A program made the translations under genes and the position numbers. Shown one piece after another: positions 13,601-25,600 of a DNA stretch of 64,000 bases. This DNA comes from Fratercula arctica. Its lineage: Eukaryota; Chordata; Aves; Charadriiformes; Alcidae. The stretch's first letter is position 1. Each line of letters opens with the position of its first letter. The stretch spans positions 137,539,889-137,603,888 of the forward strand of contig CANTUZ010000002.1 in the NCBI GenBank assembly GCA_947846985.1, written 5' to 3'. A model generated the notes under the pieces. The model was not told the origin of the DNA. It was given only the letters and a program-made list of their open reading frames with translations, and did no database searches.

Positions 13601-15633
13601 AATAGTTTCCTAAGTTCCATTGTAACAGGTGTCACACTGTCGCATTGTCCTCTTCAACAAATACCTCACCAGGATTTTCAGAGTAGTAACCTGAACATCT
13701 CAAAGTACATACGCTATTGTCTTCTTAATCTATGAGAATGAGTAGTCCAATTTCTTGTAAAAATGCTTTTAAGCATAATTCAGTGTCAGTCCTCATGTTC
13801 ACTACTGTTTCTTTTGCCGCCTTCCTAGAGCTTACTTCTAAAGAAGCAGCAAAATTCATACACCTGTTCAAAATAATTATATTTTCAGCTTTTTTTAAAA
13901 ATGAGAATGCAATAAACATGAGAAAAGCATAAATGTAATACCAGGATTACAGTGCAAAAATGTTTTTTTGTTGGACACCTGGACATCATAACCCTGTTTA
14001 CATAGTTACATTGAGATTCTGGGTCATACTTGCATTGTTCATTCCTGTGATACGGAACTACTTAATTTGATACTTACTGAACTTACCTGTACCTGAGGGA
14101 GAGGTCTTTTGTAAAGTATAATGAAGAATACTTGAGTAATATATTGAACCCAGAGTTTCAAAATTAGCACTTAATCATTACTGTGATATTTAATTACTTA
14201 CATCCTAAGTAAGTGTATTTTCACTGGGTACAAGTTTAGCCAGTATTGTATTGCTGACAGTTGTGATGCTAAACTGGCTTTGTAAAACACTTTCATACAG
14301 ACCTACCGTGATACTACAGAGTTTTCTTATGCTTAATTTGTTAATCGCCATAGCATTTTACATTGTAAAGATTTACAACTATTAAAAAAAAAAAAGTTAG
14401 CTTGTTTTGTATATCAGGAATCAAGAGAACAGATAAAACAAATTGAATGCATAATTGAACTTAGTGTCAGTTATATGGAGCAGATTCAGTCCTCTTAAAT
14501 TTGACTGTCATGTGGTATGTTATATATGATACTCAAATTGCTGTAAGGTCTAATTATTAATTGGAGCCATTCAATTTTCTTTCAGAAATATAAAGAGTGA
14601 TCGAGTAATGCCAGAGGAAATAGCTCGTTATTATAAACACTATGTTAAAGTCATGGGCCTCCAAAAGAATTTCAGAGACAATGTTTACATAACATCAGTA
14701 TCCAGGCTTTACCGAGGAAAGGATGATGAAGATAGAAGTCAAATAAATGAAAATATTTCAACACAGCATTTGGAAGTGGAAGATGAACAGAAATCGCTGA
14801 TTAAGAGAAACTGGGAGGTCAGGGGTTATCAGCGAGCAACAGATGGTTCTCATGTGCCCTTCTGCCTCTTTGCTGAGAATGTGGCTCTTGCCACAGGAAG
14901 CTTTGATTCTCCTGGCCGACTACAAGTTGAAGGAGAAGACTTCCCTTTTGTGCTTCATTCCATGTCTGACTTCGGAGCTGCTATCAGCAAAGGAAAGTTA
15001 CGTGGGAAGGCAGACCCTGTGTTAATTGTGGGTGCGGGACTTACGGCAGCCGATGCAGTACTGTGTGCCTACAACAACAACATCCCAGTAATCCATGTGT
15101 TTCGTAGAAGAGTTACTGATACAAGTCTAATTTTCAAACAGTTACCTAAAAAGCTTTACCCTGAATACCATAAGGTCTATCATATGATGTGTACTCAGTC
15201 CCATACTGTGGACTCTAATCTACAGCCTGCTTACACTAGTTTCCCTGAACACAATGTACTTTCCTTCAAGCCTGAAATGAAATGTGTTCTTCAGAGTGCC
15301 TCCGGACTGAAGAAAATTTTGAAGTTTTCTGTAGCCTTAGTTCTGATAGGTTCTCACCCAAATCTTTTCTTTCTCAAGGACCAAGGACATAGCATAGGTC
15401 ATCACTCTAATCAGCCCATCACGTGCAAGGGGAATCCTATAGAGATTGATCCATACACTTACGAATGCACTAAAGAAGCTAACCTCTTTGCTTTAGGTCC
15501 TCTGGTGGGAGACAACTTCGTACGGTTTTTAAAAGGAGGTGCACTGGGCATCGCACGATGCTTGTCAATAAGACAAAAGAAGAAACATGAATTGATTGAA
15601 GGTGGGGATGGAGGAGGTGATGGAGTGCCATAA
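1559..15633 (+). CDS. OSGIN2: OSGIN2, oxidative stress-induced growth inhibitor family member 2
   Basis: Coding exons join 1559-1602, 4609-4763, 9559-9695, 11679-11870, 12490-12581 and 14586-15633 into 1668 nt, 555 aa, with every intron GT..AG and all phases closing. The product matches vertebrate OSGIN2, a relative of OSGIN1, with a flavin-monooxygenase-like nucleotide-binding fold. Visible motifs are the first dinucleotide site GNGPSG (67-72), an ATG-type strand at about 308-312, the second site GAGLTAAD (356-363), and the conserved end around FALGPLVGDNFVRFLKGGA. Enzymatic activity and substrate are not established for the family. I chose the exon 1 ATG because its peptide MPVWCCRCSLAGHF is the known long-form start. 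An internal ATG at 4697 would give a 511-aa short form, close to the human 505-aa form. The gene is intact; NBN converges on it from the right. Confidence 0.95.
1639..1675 (+). promoter_or_regulatory. G-quadruplex-prone run at start of OSGIN2 intron 1
   Basis: Five runs of three or more G (1639-1641, 1648-1651, 1656-1658, 1662-1666, 1669-1675) are separated by 2-6 nt on the sense strand, starting 37 nt after the exon 1 donor. This satisfies the usual G4 rule. Its function is inferred only from the common occurrence of such runs early in first introns. Confidence 0.55.
2310..2334. repeat. (AAAC)n simple repeat
   Basis: Short tract of AAAC units in OSGIN2 intron 1, followed by more A-rich sequence up to about 2350. 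Confidence 0.7.
4609..4763 (+). CDS. OSGIN2: OSGIN2 coding exon 2
   Basis: Residues 15-67 (both ends are split codons). The acceptor is ttaattag|A and the donor G|GTGAGT. It contains the alternative start ATG 4697-4699 (MPLIEE...) and ends in the beta-strand LPVVIIG that opens the dinucleotide-binding fold. Confidence 0.93.
9559..9695 (+). CDS. OSGIN2: OSGIN2 coding exon 3
   Basis: Residues 67-112. It carries the GxGPSG dinucleotide-binding loop completed across the intron, then LSYLLSGYRPY and the LEEARHLSIVDQ segment. The donor is CAA|GTAAGC. Confidence 0.95.
10742..10800. repeat. T/G-rich simple sequence (GTTT units)
   Basis: Runs of T broken by single G, including (GTTT)n, in OSGIN2 intron 3. 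Similar tracts lie at 21262-21312, 25727-25790 and 35352-35425. Confidence 0.65.
11679..11870 (+). CDS. OSGIN2: OSGIN2 coding exon 4
   Basis: Residues 113-176, exactly 64 codons in phase 0 at both ends. It includes the conserved DADFGYDY and LGKGPPGGAWH stretches. The donor is CAT|GTGAGT. Confidence 0.95.
12490..12581 (+). CDS. OSGIN2: OSGIN2 coding exon 5
   Basis: Residues 177-207 (SMEGCMLTISFGDWMELPGL...). The acceptor is preceded by an uninterrupted T run at 12463-12481. The donor is AG|GTAAAG. Intron 4 before it is only 619 bp. Confidence 0.95.
14586..15633 (+). CDS. OSGIN2: OSGIN2 coding exon 6 (terminal)
   Basis: Residues 207-555 and the TAA stop, so almost two thirds of the protein is in one exon. 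It has the second Rossmann site (356-363), the HVFRRRVTD block and a conserved C-terminal domain. It ends in a short Gly/Asp-rich tail (GGDGGGDGVP). Confidence 0.97.
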
Positions 15634-17240
15634 ATGAGACGTTATAAACTTTCACGTACAGAATTACAGACATAGTCTAACAGAACCCTCACTGGCAGCG
15701 AAAGTTGATAGTGGTCACATTTCTGTTGTATACAAGTAACCTGCGCTTGTATTGCTTGGTAAAGGATACTGATACTACAATACTTCACCTTTTCAAAATA
15801 CAAAAAATTGATCTGCTATTACAACTGAGACTACTTAACTGGAATTATTTCCAGATAAACAGAAAATGAGACTAACTTACATTGACCTGCCTGTCATCTC
15901 TTGCTCAGCTGAAAGAGCAGACTTCCTCTGGGAAAAGCAATGCCTACCAGAGTGGCTTTACATTTAGTGTCAAATGTGACAAAATATTCTTACCATGAAA
16001 TTAAAATAACTCCTAAAAGCAGGTGGCTTGCTTACTACAAAGTGATTCTTGGTCCCAAAGCCTTCTGCTCGAAACAAGGATTTTATTTATTTGCCATGGT
16101 AATATAGTAATACTTGGAATGAGCACTTGGTAAAATGGATTTTACTACAAGAAGGATTTCTGTAAGCAAGAAGTATTCCTCAGCAGTTATAAATTATCCT
16201 TTTTGATAATTGGAATAAAAAAATAAGCATTCCCCTTTCATCTTTAACGCATGATTTGACACAATCCATTAATGTTTTTTCACACTATACCTAGAGTTGG
16301 GTGAGTGCAGAAAGACTAACACGAGATGTTCCCCTACAGTGCTATGTACATTTCTGAGAATACTCATTAACATAAACAATAAAGTACTGATGTAAGTGCT
16401 CTTATTACAGTGTCAATATAATGAATATCTAGTATACTACTGAAAAATTAAGTACGTGAGAAAACTTAAGGGTTTTTTGCTTCCTAGCTCAGGAAGACTG
16501 AATGGGATCACTTGACTGATGAAGGTGGGTGATAGATATTCTCATCTCCCATTTGACCAAGTATTGGTTCCTTGTCTTCTTTTCTAGAGCACCATATAAC
16601 GCTAAAACTATTTTAGCCTGTGGTTTTTGAAACTTGAAAAAGGGTTATATCTCACAGCCAGCTAAAAAATAAACAAACCAAACCCCAAACAAACATGCCA
16701 TAGTTCCTATAAATCTTAAAACTCGTTATGAAAGACAAAGACCTAACATGTACTACCTCTGAATTGAAGTTTCACCTTTCTGCTGTATAATGTAAGACCT
16801 AGATTTCATTTGCTGGGTTTTAGAGTAGTTAATTTACCTAAACACACTCATGAGTTATTCACCATAGTAAGGTAAGCAACAGCTAGTTAGACAGCTTAAG
16901 TTATCTTCCAGAATTCTAAATAGACAAAAGTGCTTTTCCTAACTGATTTATTACCAAACATTTTAATTCAGGTCCAATGCAATGGAATAGATGTTATTTA
17001 ATTTTTTTTGTTTGTTTGTTTGGGGCTTTTTTGTGTCGAAGAAAGTCATGTTAGTTTAAGGTATTGTATTTGCATGATTAAAATTTCCATATTAGAACTT
17101 GAACAGATTTTAAAAAAGGAAATTATGCTTCGACTTTGTGAGAAACTGCTAGTGCTTGCTGGTTTCCCAGCTGTCTAACTTTGGTAAGTTGTAGATACCT
17201 ATATGCAATAAATGCCTGTTTTCTGTGCCTGCTGAATTAC
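15634..17240 (+). other. OSGIN2: Probable OSGIN2 3' UTR
   Basis: Non-coding AT-rich sequence after the stop. AATAAA hexamers lie at 16214-16219, 16378-16383, 17207-17212 and 17390-17395. I cannot tell which are used, so the end given here is the third candidate plus about 30 nt. Confidence 0.4.
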
Positions 17241-17395
17241 GGGGTTCTGCGGCTACTGCAGGCCTTTATGCATCTGAGTAAGTTACTCAGGCTTTGGACA
17301 CAGAAGTTGATAAGGTAAAGTATGCAAGGATTAAAATGACTGTATTTTCAATGGAAGTCTGAAGTAATTTATGAAAGGATGCTACTAATAATAAA

Positions 17396-19800
17396 TGTTA
17401 GTTTAGAGCCAATTCAATAGCATAAAAATGAACACAAATGAAGCGATGTTTATATTAATTTCTGCATTGCCTCCATGGTTGGATTTAACCATGCATTGTC
17501 AATACTAGTTAAGATACTTTTTTTTTACACTCTTATTTGAGGTGGTTTTAATTGTGCTAAATTCTAGGCTTGTTTTCTTCCTAATTGAATTGAGATTCTA
17601 TAATTTGCCGCCTTTGGCAGAAACTGTGTATATGTAAATCTGTCCTAAACCTGTGATACCTTATAATTTTGACTGAGAATCAGTGTAATAAGTGCTAAAT
17701 ACTTGATTATAAAACTTTATTGCAGTTAATATATTGGGAATACATCTGCGCTGTGATTAAATTCCTTCAGTTTTGTGTCAATATAAATGTCCGAATACAA
17801 CGTATCATGACATGTTCCTGCTTTTTCATTTGTCACGTGGAACATGCCAACAAAACCAAGGAAGCAATTTACTTAAAAGAGTAATTTTGCAAAAAGGGGA
17901 AAAAAAGCTTCAACCAACCAAATCTTGAGCCTCAGCTGCTGCAGCAATTTCCGAGCTGTGTGTGTTGTAGTGACAAATTTGTAGCAGAGATTTTTTTGTC
18001 CTGTTATTGCACAGGTATCTTTCACTGCACTGTTACAGTACTTCGAGGTTTAATGGCTTTTTTTTTTTCCTTTTATCAATCTTGCCATTATTTCTGAGAT
18101 AAAAAGAAATCGCATGAGACCTCTTAGTTGGGCAGAGAAAATTTCTCAATGGTCATGTTTATTAAGCCAGTATAAAAATACTTTTTTTCAACCAAGGCTT
18201 TACTAAAAAATCATTCTGTTTCTTCTAGGAATTGCCGGTTTAAAGTTGTAGCTGGACTTTCTCACCTTTGGGTTTCTGATTTTGAGGGAAATTTCTATTT
18301 CTCTCCTCTTTGGTATTTTTGAGATAATAAGAGATGAAAAAACTCAAGCTTTGCCTTAGGACAGTTTTACCTAAAGCGTTATATCATATGTACTGCATTT
18401 ATTGTGGATCAGATGTTGGCCCTGAATAGTTGTCTTTTGGGGAAATACTTTATTTCTCATATTGGAAAAAAGAAAAACCACCAACAACAAAAAAACATTT
18501 GAATTTCCTGTATGTTATAATAGTTCCCAGAAGGGAGACTGTCTGCTGCTTTGAGCTCTTCTTTCAGTGAGAAAGATAAGCTTTTAAACATAGTGTATTT
18601 AAAAAGGATGCTTACTACTGAAGCTTTATTACTAAAATACAAACAGGAAGAATATAATTTTTTAGCTAAAAGAATTTAATTTGAATTTATGGAATTTGTA
18701 AAGGTATGTGTATTTTCTAGTAGACCAGTGAGAAAATGTCTCTTACATTTGGGTTTGGTTCTTAATGACAAATATGTCTCCTAGCTAAATTATTGCTAGG
18801 GTATTTTTTTTTTTTAAGTAGTATCCAGCTGTTGAACCGGGACTAAGATCTGTTGTAGTAGATATCCCTAACAGTCTGCCTTGTGTGTGGTTATTTAACA
18901 ACAGGTGTTTGTTAATGAAGGCAGCTGACAGGGCAGTAGGAAACAGCACAGCCTTTCTTTTGGTTTCCAGTAGGTGACTCGACTCCTGCTTAAAACATTC
19001 TCTACAAAAGACTAGGGCTAAGTTTTACCCTGCTGAGTAAATGCAGAAATCCTTTCTGCAAGTAATCCAGAGAGAGTGGTGACAATAACGTCGGGTTCTT
19101 CTCTCTCTTGGGAAAATGCGTTGCCTTGGGCCAGCAGCCTGGGCTTGCCAGTGGCTGCATGGGAAGAGCGTAGCTCCCTTCTGGGAGTGCCTATACATTG
19201 AGTAAGGGACACCAAAGTGCATGCCCCAGCTGTAGGTCCCTAGTCCTCAGCACTTAGGGAATTGTTGGGGTATACTGTATTTTCCTTCTGGCCTGCTGAG
19301 TGTAGGCACTGGGTTTTTTTTAATGATTGATTCCATAGTGATGGTTGCATAATGAAAAATACAAATTTTGTAGGAGGAGGTGGCTGTAGCCTCTTTCTCT
19401 CACAGCTCAAGAACTGTGAACAGAAAACTAGAGCCACAACTCCAGAGTACTTATTCAAAGCTGGAAGAAATTAAATGAAGACCCAAACTTTGAGGCAGGC
19501 CTGACCTGCATATCCAGTTGAAATGGAGAAAAGGCCGTTTTTAGGCCAACTCCTCTTGAGAGAGAAAGAAAGAGTGGAAAATTTGCAAACTTCTTGTGAG
19601 TCCTCGCCGATAACAAGTAATGACCAGCGAGGAGCGATGGGAGGAAAGCAGCAAAGAATCTGAGCGATACGAACGGCAAACCTACAGGAGCTGAAGTGAA
19701 TCCACGCAGCGTTGATAGGCTGGTGGCCTCCCATCCTCCTCGCTCAAGATACAAATTTAACTTAGAGATACAGTTTAGATTAGTGGTGGTTTTTGTCAGA
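17396..19800. other. Intergenic, OSGIN2-NBN spacer, left part
   Basis: Mostly AT-rich and without recognised features. A small patch at about 19600-19745 has more CpG than its surroundings and open minus-strand frames of up to 99 codons. I recognise no protein family in them. Confidence 0.4.
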
Positions 19801-19868
19801 GTTAGTTGATGGTTGGACTAGATGATCTGAAAGGTCCAGTCCAACCTAGGCAATTTTATGGTTCTGAG
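19801..19868 (+). mobile_element. CR1-type 3' tail fragment
   Basis: The short block 'ggttggactagatgatct' followed by 'aaggtccagtccaacct' and a 'ttatggttctgag' end is the typical 3' terminus of CR1 elements. Nothing convincing of the element remains upstream. Confidence 0.7.
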
Positions 19869-22800
19869 ATCTGCACATGGTAGCTTCAGAGCTCTGTGCT
19901 GGAGCTGTTAGTCTATAACATGTTCCCATATATTTTTTTTAATTGGTTACTTACACTGAAGTGCGACACATACGTATGAACTAGAAGCAATTGTATCTCC
20001 TCCAGGAGCTGTAGGACTGGATGAGTAAGGTGGTGTGCCAAGAGATGAGACTTGGCAGCTCTGGTACCATATTTTCTACTTCTGAGAAAACAAGCAGGTA
20101 TTTCCACGTCACAGCGGAATTTGTGCTGGAACAGTGCTGGCTTGCAAACGTGTCTGAACAGCAACAGGTGGCACATGTATGCCTTAAAGGCAGCTGATTT
20201 ATTCGATTTGGTTATCATCCATACAGTAATGATTTCATTTTGAGGAAGTTATGGAACAAAAAATGTTAAAAGGTTTATAATTAATTTAAGATAACATTTT
20301 AGAACCTTACAGTAACAATGTTTTGTCATCATTTTAAATTATTTTTTTGAGGTGAGAGCAAGATGGGAGCACGTTACCTCAACGGATGTGAGAGCTTTTT
20401 GGACATTTTACTTTCCCCTTTTCCCCTTGACCAGCCTGAAAGACAAGTCGTGCTTTGTTTGAGATAATTATAATACCTGATTCTATTTAGCAGAAACAAT
20501 GGAAACTGAGGCATTCCTTTACAGAGAAAGGAAGGCTTTGGTGACATTAGGGGTACAAATTTGAAGTGAGGATATTGAATTATAAACAGCTCTTTTCCTG
20601 AAAAAGACCGTATTTTGAGGAATATGGTACACTTCAGGTGTTTCAGTTTAGTTAACTTTTGAAGCTTGAATTACACGAGGAATTGTGAGATCAAGGATGA
20701 ATTTGGTGTAAGGAACAAGGATTGGCGGGGGGGGGGGGGAAGCATTTATAGAATAATTTAGTAGCTATAGTGGAACTAAGCACTGTTTCAAAGACGGCTT
20801 TGTCCTTGCAGACACTAGAACATTTCAGCTCAAGCAAACCCTGAACTTGAGTTCCCATGACACCAGTCTGCAGGCTGGCTCATTTCCTAACAAAAATAAT
20901 TTTGTACTTACAGGGCACACTAAGCCAACTCTTAAAACCTACTGGTCATCAGTAGGCATCAAAATCGGGAAAAAAAATATACTTCATATTCTTCTCTCTC
21001 ATATCCTTTTGAACGACTTATTCTGGAGACTAAGGTAATCTAATTTGCACTTTCCTGCTCCATCTCTTTATTCTGAGATCTCTGGCAGTGTGCAAGCATC
21101 GGCCCGCGCGGCCTGCGGTGGATGCGTCAGTAAACTGAAATTCAGCTTCATGATGCTGGACGCCCTCTGTAGACTTACATGTCAGCAGAAAGAAAATGAA
21201 CAACTAGGTTTGTTATGTATTCACAAAATATTATGGAATCCTGACATTTGTAGTTGGTTGGTTGTGGGTTTTTTTGGTTGTTTTTTTTTGTTTTTTTTTG
21301 TTTTTTTTTTTTAACTAGATGTATAAAGAAAAAATGTGTGTCCGCAAACATAACGCTAGAGACAAGGTGATCAAAGAGATTTGATACAGTTCCAGGGGAT
21401 ACTCTGAGGAGAGGGAAATGCCTCATTTTTCATCCATTTGGATTCTAGGGGCAGCTTCTATGTGGACAGTGAGTTACTGCTGTTCAAGAACTGATCCTGC
21501 TACCTTACATCTACCTGGCACAATTCGGAAGGTCAATACTCTGATCTTGCCCATTTCTCTGTTAGGTCTGGTATGCCGGGTGTGGAATTCCAGTTCTAAA
21601 TGAGATAAAGGCTTATATTCCTCTACTTATGTGCTTGTTCACACGCATGATAACACCCAGCCTTGGAGATACTATGTAAATGTCACTTCCGTGTGTGGTG
21701 CCTCGGTTTTCTGCTTTTGCTGGAGCATGCTTGGGTGATGCCCCCTTTTTTTTTGTTTTTTTTTTTTTCCCAATGAGCAATGTAAACGTGTACTGAACAT
21801 CTTGCTGTCAGCTGAAATATATTCTCCTTCTGAGCCGCAAGCAACTTGCGAGCAAAACCTCAGCTTTGATTAGATGATAAAACCTACCCGAGGTTTGCAT
21901 GCTAAGCTTCTTTTACCTTCATGTGTGAAAACTGATGACGGGCTGAAGGCTAAAGGAGTGATATTAAACCAGTTTCACCTAGAAGCCCATTAGTTTTGGT
22001 TTGGAGAAGTGGGGAACTCTTTAAGTCAAAGGAAAAAAAAAATAACAAACTGGGGAGGAAGAGGCATTCAGAGAGCTGCAGTGTTCAGAAAAAGGGAAAA
22101 GGTGTTGTTTTTCATGTCTCTGGTGCTGTAGATGATGCTTGAGAGAGATTCTGATGGTCAAAGTCGGGGCAGAGCGGGTACAGGCAGAGCAGGTACCGGC
22201 AGAGCGCTAAAGCAAGTGGTGGGGAAAGTTGCCGGTTAGGGAGATCTGATTTCGTCTAGCGTTTTTATAACTATCTCACTGAAATGTGGTGATGGGGGTT
22301 ATCCAAACATTGTAAGACGAAGAGTGAGGAATAATGGTAAGGAAGATAGGTCAGGTTTTGCCACATTTGCCTTAAGTTCTAAGGAGATACCAGAACACAA
22401 ACGGAACTTGTGAATTGGACACTGGATGTGGCCAAATGTGAGTGAGGAGAGATTCAAGAAATGGAACAGAGCAAGAGAAGTGGTAGCTTCATAGGGGCAG
22501 GAGGAGTGGGAAAACAGGGCAAGAATAAGGACTGAGAAATCACCTCTACAAGATGGAGTGGTAAAAGGAGAGCTGGGAGGTTGGAGGTAGGTCCATAGCA
22601 GAGACTTCAGCTACTGTCTTAGTTACGAACTGATGTTTGATGGTCAACACGTGGAAGAGAGCCTCTCGGACACGTCCGGAATGGAGGTAATGAAGGGGGC
22701 TTGGCACTCTGGAGGATGTCGGTGGGGAGGTTGGTGGATGGAGGAAACGGCAGCTGACTGCAGACACTGAGCGATGGCACTGCGAGGCCAGCCCTGCTGC

Positions 22801-23600
22801 ACCAGCCCCCCCGTTCCAGGAGTAAGGGTGGGAAAAAATGGGTCAGACTCACAGATATGAGCCGACAAAAACAGAAAAAAACCTGCAGCAGTGAGAATGC
22901 TGTAGTAGTCTTGCTGAAAAAGGCAGTGCCTTCCCCAGCTGATGTAGGAAAAATGGCAAGTCAGGTGAAACTGGTGTGAGCTCAACCGAAAATTAAGCAT
23001 GTTGTTCCTGCAGCGCCCGTCCTCCGTTTTAGTGGTGCATTGGAGTAATTCAATCTGCTTTGAACTGTGTTCGGCCAAGCCGCTGGATGCAAGACTGTAT
23101 TTTAAAAGCCTTGCTAATAAAAGTATATTTAGTTTACGTATTGTGTGCATCTCCTTCCTCTGAGCAGTGTGAACAAAGATAAGAGATGTTATGAGAAAGC
23201 AATCCCCACAAACCCTCAAACAAGCTTTGTGCTACACAGCAAAATGCAAGAAGCAAGATCTGAAGATAAGTTTCTGCTTAGATGTACTTTTTAGGTGAAG
23301 AGCATCGTTTTGTCAAAAAGGTGGGGATGCTTGCAGGTTGTGGTTTGAGGCAGATGAGAGACGCCTTAGATGTCATGTCTGAGTTACTGAACTTTTTTTA
23401 ACCTTCTAAAAAAAAAAAAAAATCAACACCACACATGTTCTCTCAGAAAAATCGTGAACTGAATGTTGAAACCACAGGGCACGAGCCCCTCTGAATGAAA
23501 ATGGAGCACGCAGCTGAAGTTCTGCTTGTGCTCACAGCTTTTCCTTTACCTGTAAAATTGTCTTTACCTCAACCGAGGAGTTTTCCCACTTTTACCCTTC
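19869..23600. other. Intergenic, OSGIN2-NBN spacer, middle part
   Basis: No gene recognised. The longest frame (22644-23219, minus, 191 codons) has a low-complexity, intron-like composition and no recognisable domain. T-rich tracts are at 21262-21312 and 21747-21769. Confidence 0.4.
20727..20739 (+). repeat. G13 homopolymer
   Basis: Thirteen consecutive G in intergenic DNA. A matching C12 run lies at 6958-6969 in OSGIN2 intron 2. Both are likely to vary in length between individuals. Confidence 0.8.
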
Positions 23601-23602
23601 TG

Positions 23603-23670
23603 ATTCTCTTCCCCCATCCTGCTGGGGGGAGGAAGTGAGCACCTGCCTACTGGGCTTAGCCCGCAACAGT
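23603..23670. repeat. Possible avian dispersed-repeat fragment
   Basis: The block 'ctgctggggggaggaagtga' followed by a 'ctgggcttagcccgcaacag' end resembles a short sequence that I remember recurring in bird genomes next to retroelements. The assignment rests on memory of the pattern only. Confidence 0.3.
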
Positions 23671-23759
23671 GTTTTATAAAATAAAGAAAACCTCAGGTCA
23701 CAGTAAGGTAATAGTTCCAGCAGTAAGGCAAATACTGATGTAACTTATTGGATGTTCAG

Positions 23760-25600
23760 GCTCCCAAGACTTAGATCATGTAATCACATCCTTTATCATC
23801 TACCTCAGAAACTTCAGTAACAGAAGGCCCAAACCAGAAGCCAACAAGCATGTTTCCTCGAATGTCTGGAGCTGAAAAGTACAACAAAATTATGCTAAAA
23901 TGGAAGGAAAGCTTCAGTTATTATGAGTAGGGTTTGTTACATGACTTTGGACTTGCAATTCAAGCCATGGGTAAGGGGTAGAGCCATCTAAGCTGCTTTT
24001 TTTAATGCAAGTGAAACCTCATGTTGAAATAGCGAAAGGCTCAAGTTCATCATCTACAGGCTTCTCATCATCCAGACAGCAGATGCAAATAAATTAGAAA
24101 CCAAACTACCACCTATTAGGCAGCCTCAAGTTGGACCCAGAACAGGAACATACACGGGGTCTGTCTTTAGCCAAGTGTTGATCCTAACTTCCCCTCCCCC
24201 CTCAGCACTGCTGTGGAAACCTCCCCAGTGCCCTCCCCTCTCGAGAGCACACAGCTGCCTGTGAAAGACTGCAGAGAAAGCTGATGATGTTGGAAGTGTT
24301 GAATCAGAGAACGTGTCTCAAACAAGACCTATAAAGAAATCTCCAAGCATTTGTCTATGGGTGCTCCCCCAGTCACATGGTGGGTGAATCCATCAGTCCT
24401 AGGACACTAAGTAACTAAAAGTACCAAAGCTGCTACATTCAAGCACCTGGGGAAGTGGATTTGAAGAGCCTTGAGTGGTCTCAGATGTGCCACCAGGGTT
24501 GCAACACTAGCAGAGCGCAGCCTGAGCAGCAAAGCACTTGGCACCAGCGAGAGCCCCTGTACATTGTATCTTTTGAGAATTTCTAAGGTGAAATGGCAAG
24601 TTCTGGTCTTTTTACAACTGTAAACACAACCTTTCTGAAGAATCTTGTCCACTGATATTCTGCAATCCAAGCTATTTGCTTGAATTTAGTACTAGCAATC
24701 CAAAGTCAGCCTCAAGAAGAGCTGCCCCACTGGATCAGTGGGTGTCCGACAGGAAAACCTGGATATTCTCATTGTGACAGTAGAAAAAACCCACCTGAGG
24801 GTGCACTAAACAGCAGCCACTACATCTTCTCCAGCAAGTAGTTCAATCCTGATGAACAGACTTTTTAAAGGTATTTGGTGGACAAGACTTGATGGGCCCT
24901 GCTGCAAGCTACAGTACCGAAACACTTTCACAGCTATTGCTGAACTTGCAGGTATTGGTCTTGCACTTTGTGCACCACTCTGGGCATCCCTGATCAAGCA
25001 GATGCAAAGACAGACCTGAGGAAACACTGGTTTTTGAAGAACAATTATTTTCTGAGACCATGCAACCATGCTGAATTCAGCATTATATCTGCTACCTTGA
25101 TATACGCAGATCTCACAATGCTGTTCTTCAAAATGATGCTGTTCTTCAAAAAACACGACAGTGGATTGAAACAGCTCAGCTTATCTTGCTCACATGTTCT
25201 GAGCTCTTGCCAGAGGAAGTAGTTTTGTTCATGAGTACTTATATTTGATTACATCAACCAGATTACTTCCTCACATGATGGAGATCCTACCATCCTGCCT
25301 CCTGAAACAGGATGCAATGGAGCTACTGTCCATCTTCACCTGTATGTGATGGCTTCATAGAGCTGAGCAGAAACTGTACTTTCATGGTAATCCCTCACAT
25401 TCCAAAAGCTCTTTTTTTCAGCTCCAAGATCTTCTGTAACAATAACAGGAGTAGTTGCTCTACGTAATGAAGCACAGAGAAGGCTATCATGATCAGGTAT
25501 CAGCTGCATTTAAGTCTTTCTCAATAGATTCCTACTTCTTAAGACAATATCCATGCAAACGTGCTGAAGAAGGATACTTTACTTCTTTTTCTCCCCTTCA
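23760..25600 (+). pseudogene. Possible decayed coding sequence, identity unknown
   Basis: Read on the plus strand, several consecutive pieces look like ordinary protein although the frame shifts and stops break it repeatedly. Examples are KLETKLPPIRQPQVGPRTG near 24090-24150, WIETAQLILLTCSELLPEE near 25160-25220, LLPHMMEILPSCLLKQDAM near 25270-25320 and YHDQVSAAFKSFSIDSY near 25480-25540. There are no convincing splice sites between the pieces, which favours an old retrocopy over a live gene. I do not recognise the parent. Chance translation of intergenic DNA remains possible. Confidence 0.3.

Noticed and set aside
22644..23219. 191-codon minus-strand frame between OSGIN2 and NBN
   Set aside because: No domain, no splice context and no promoter. 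The content changes abruptly along its length. I treat it as chance.
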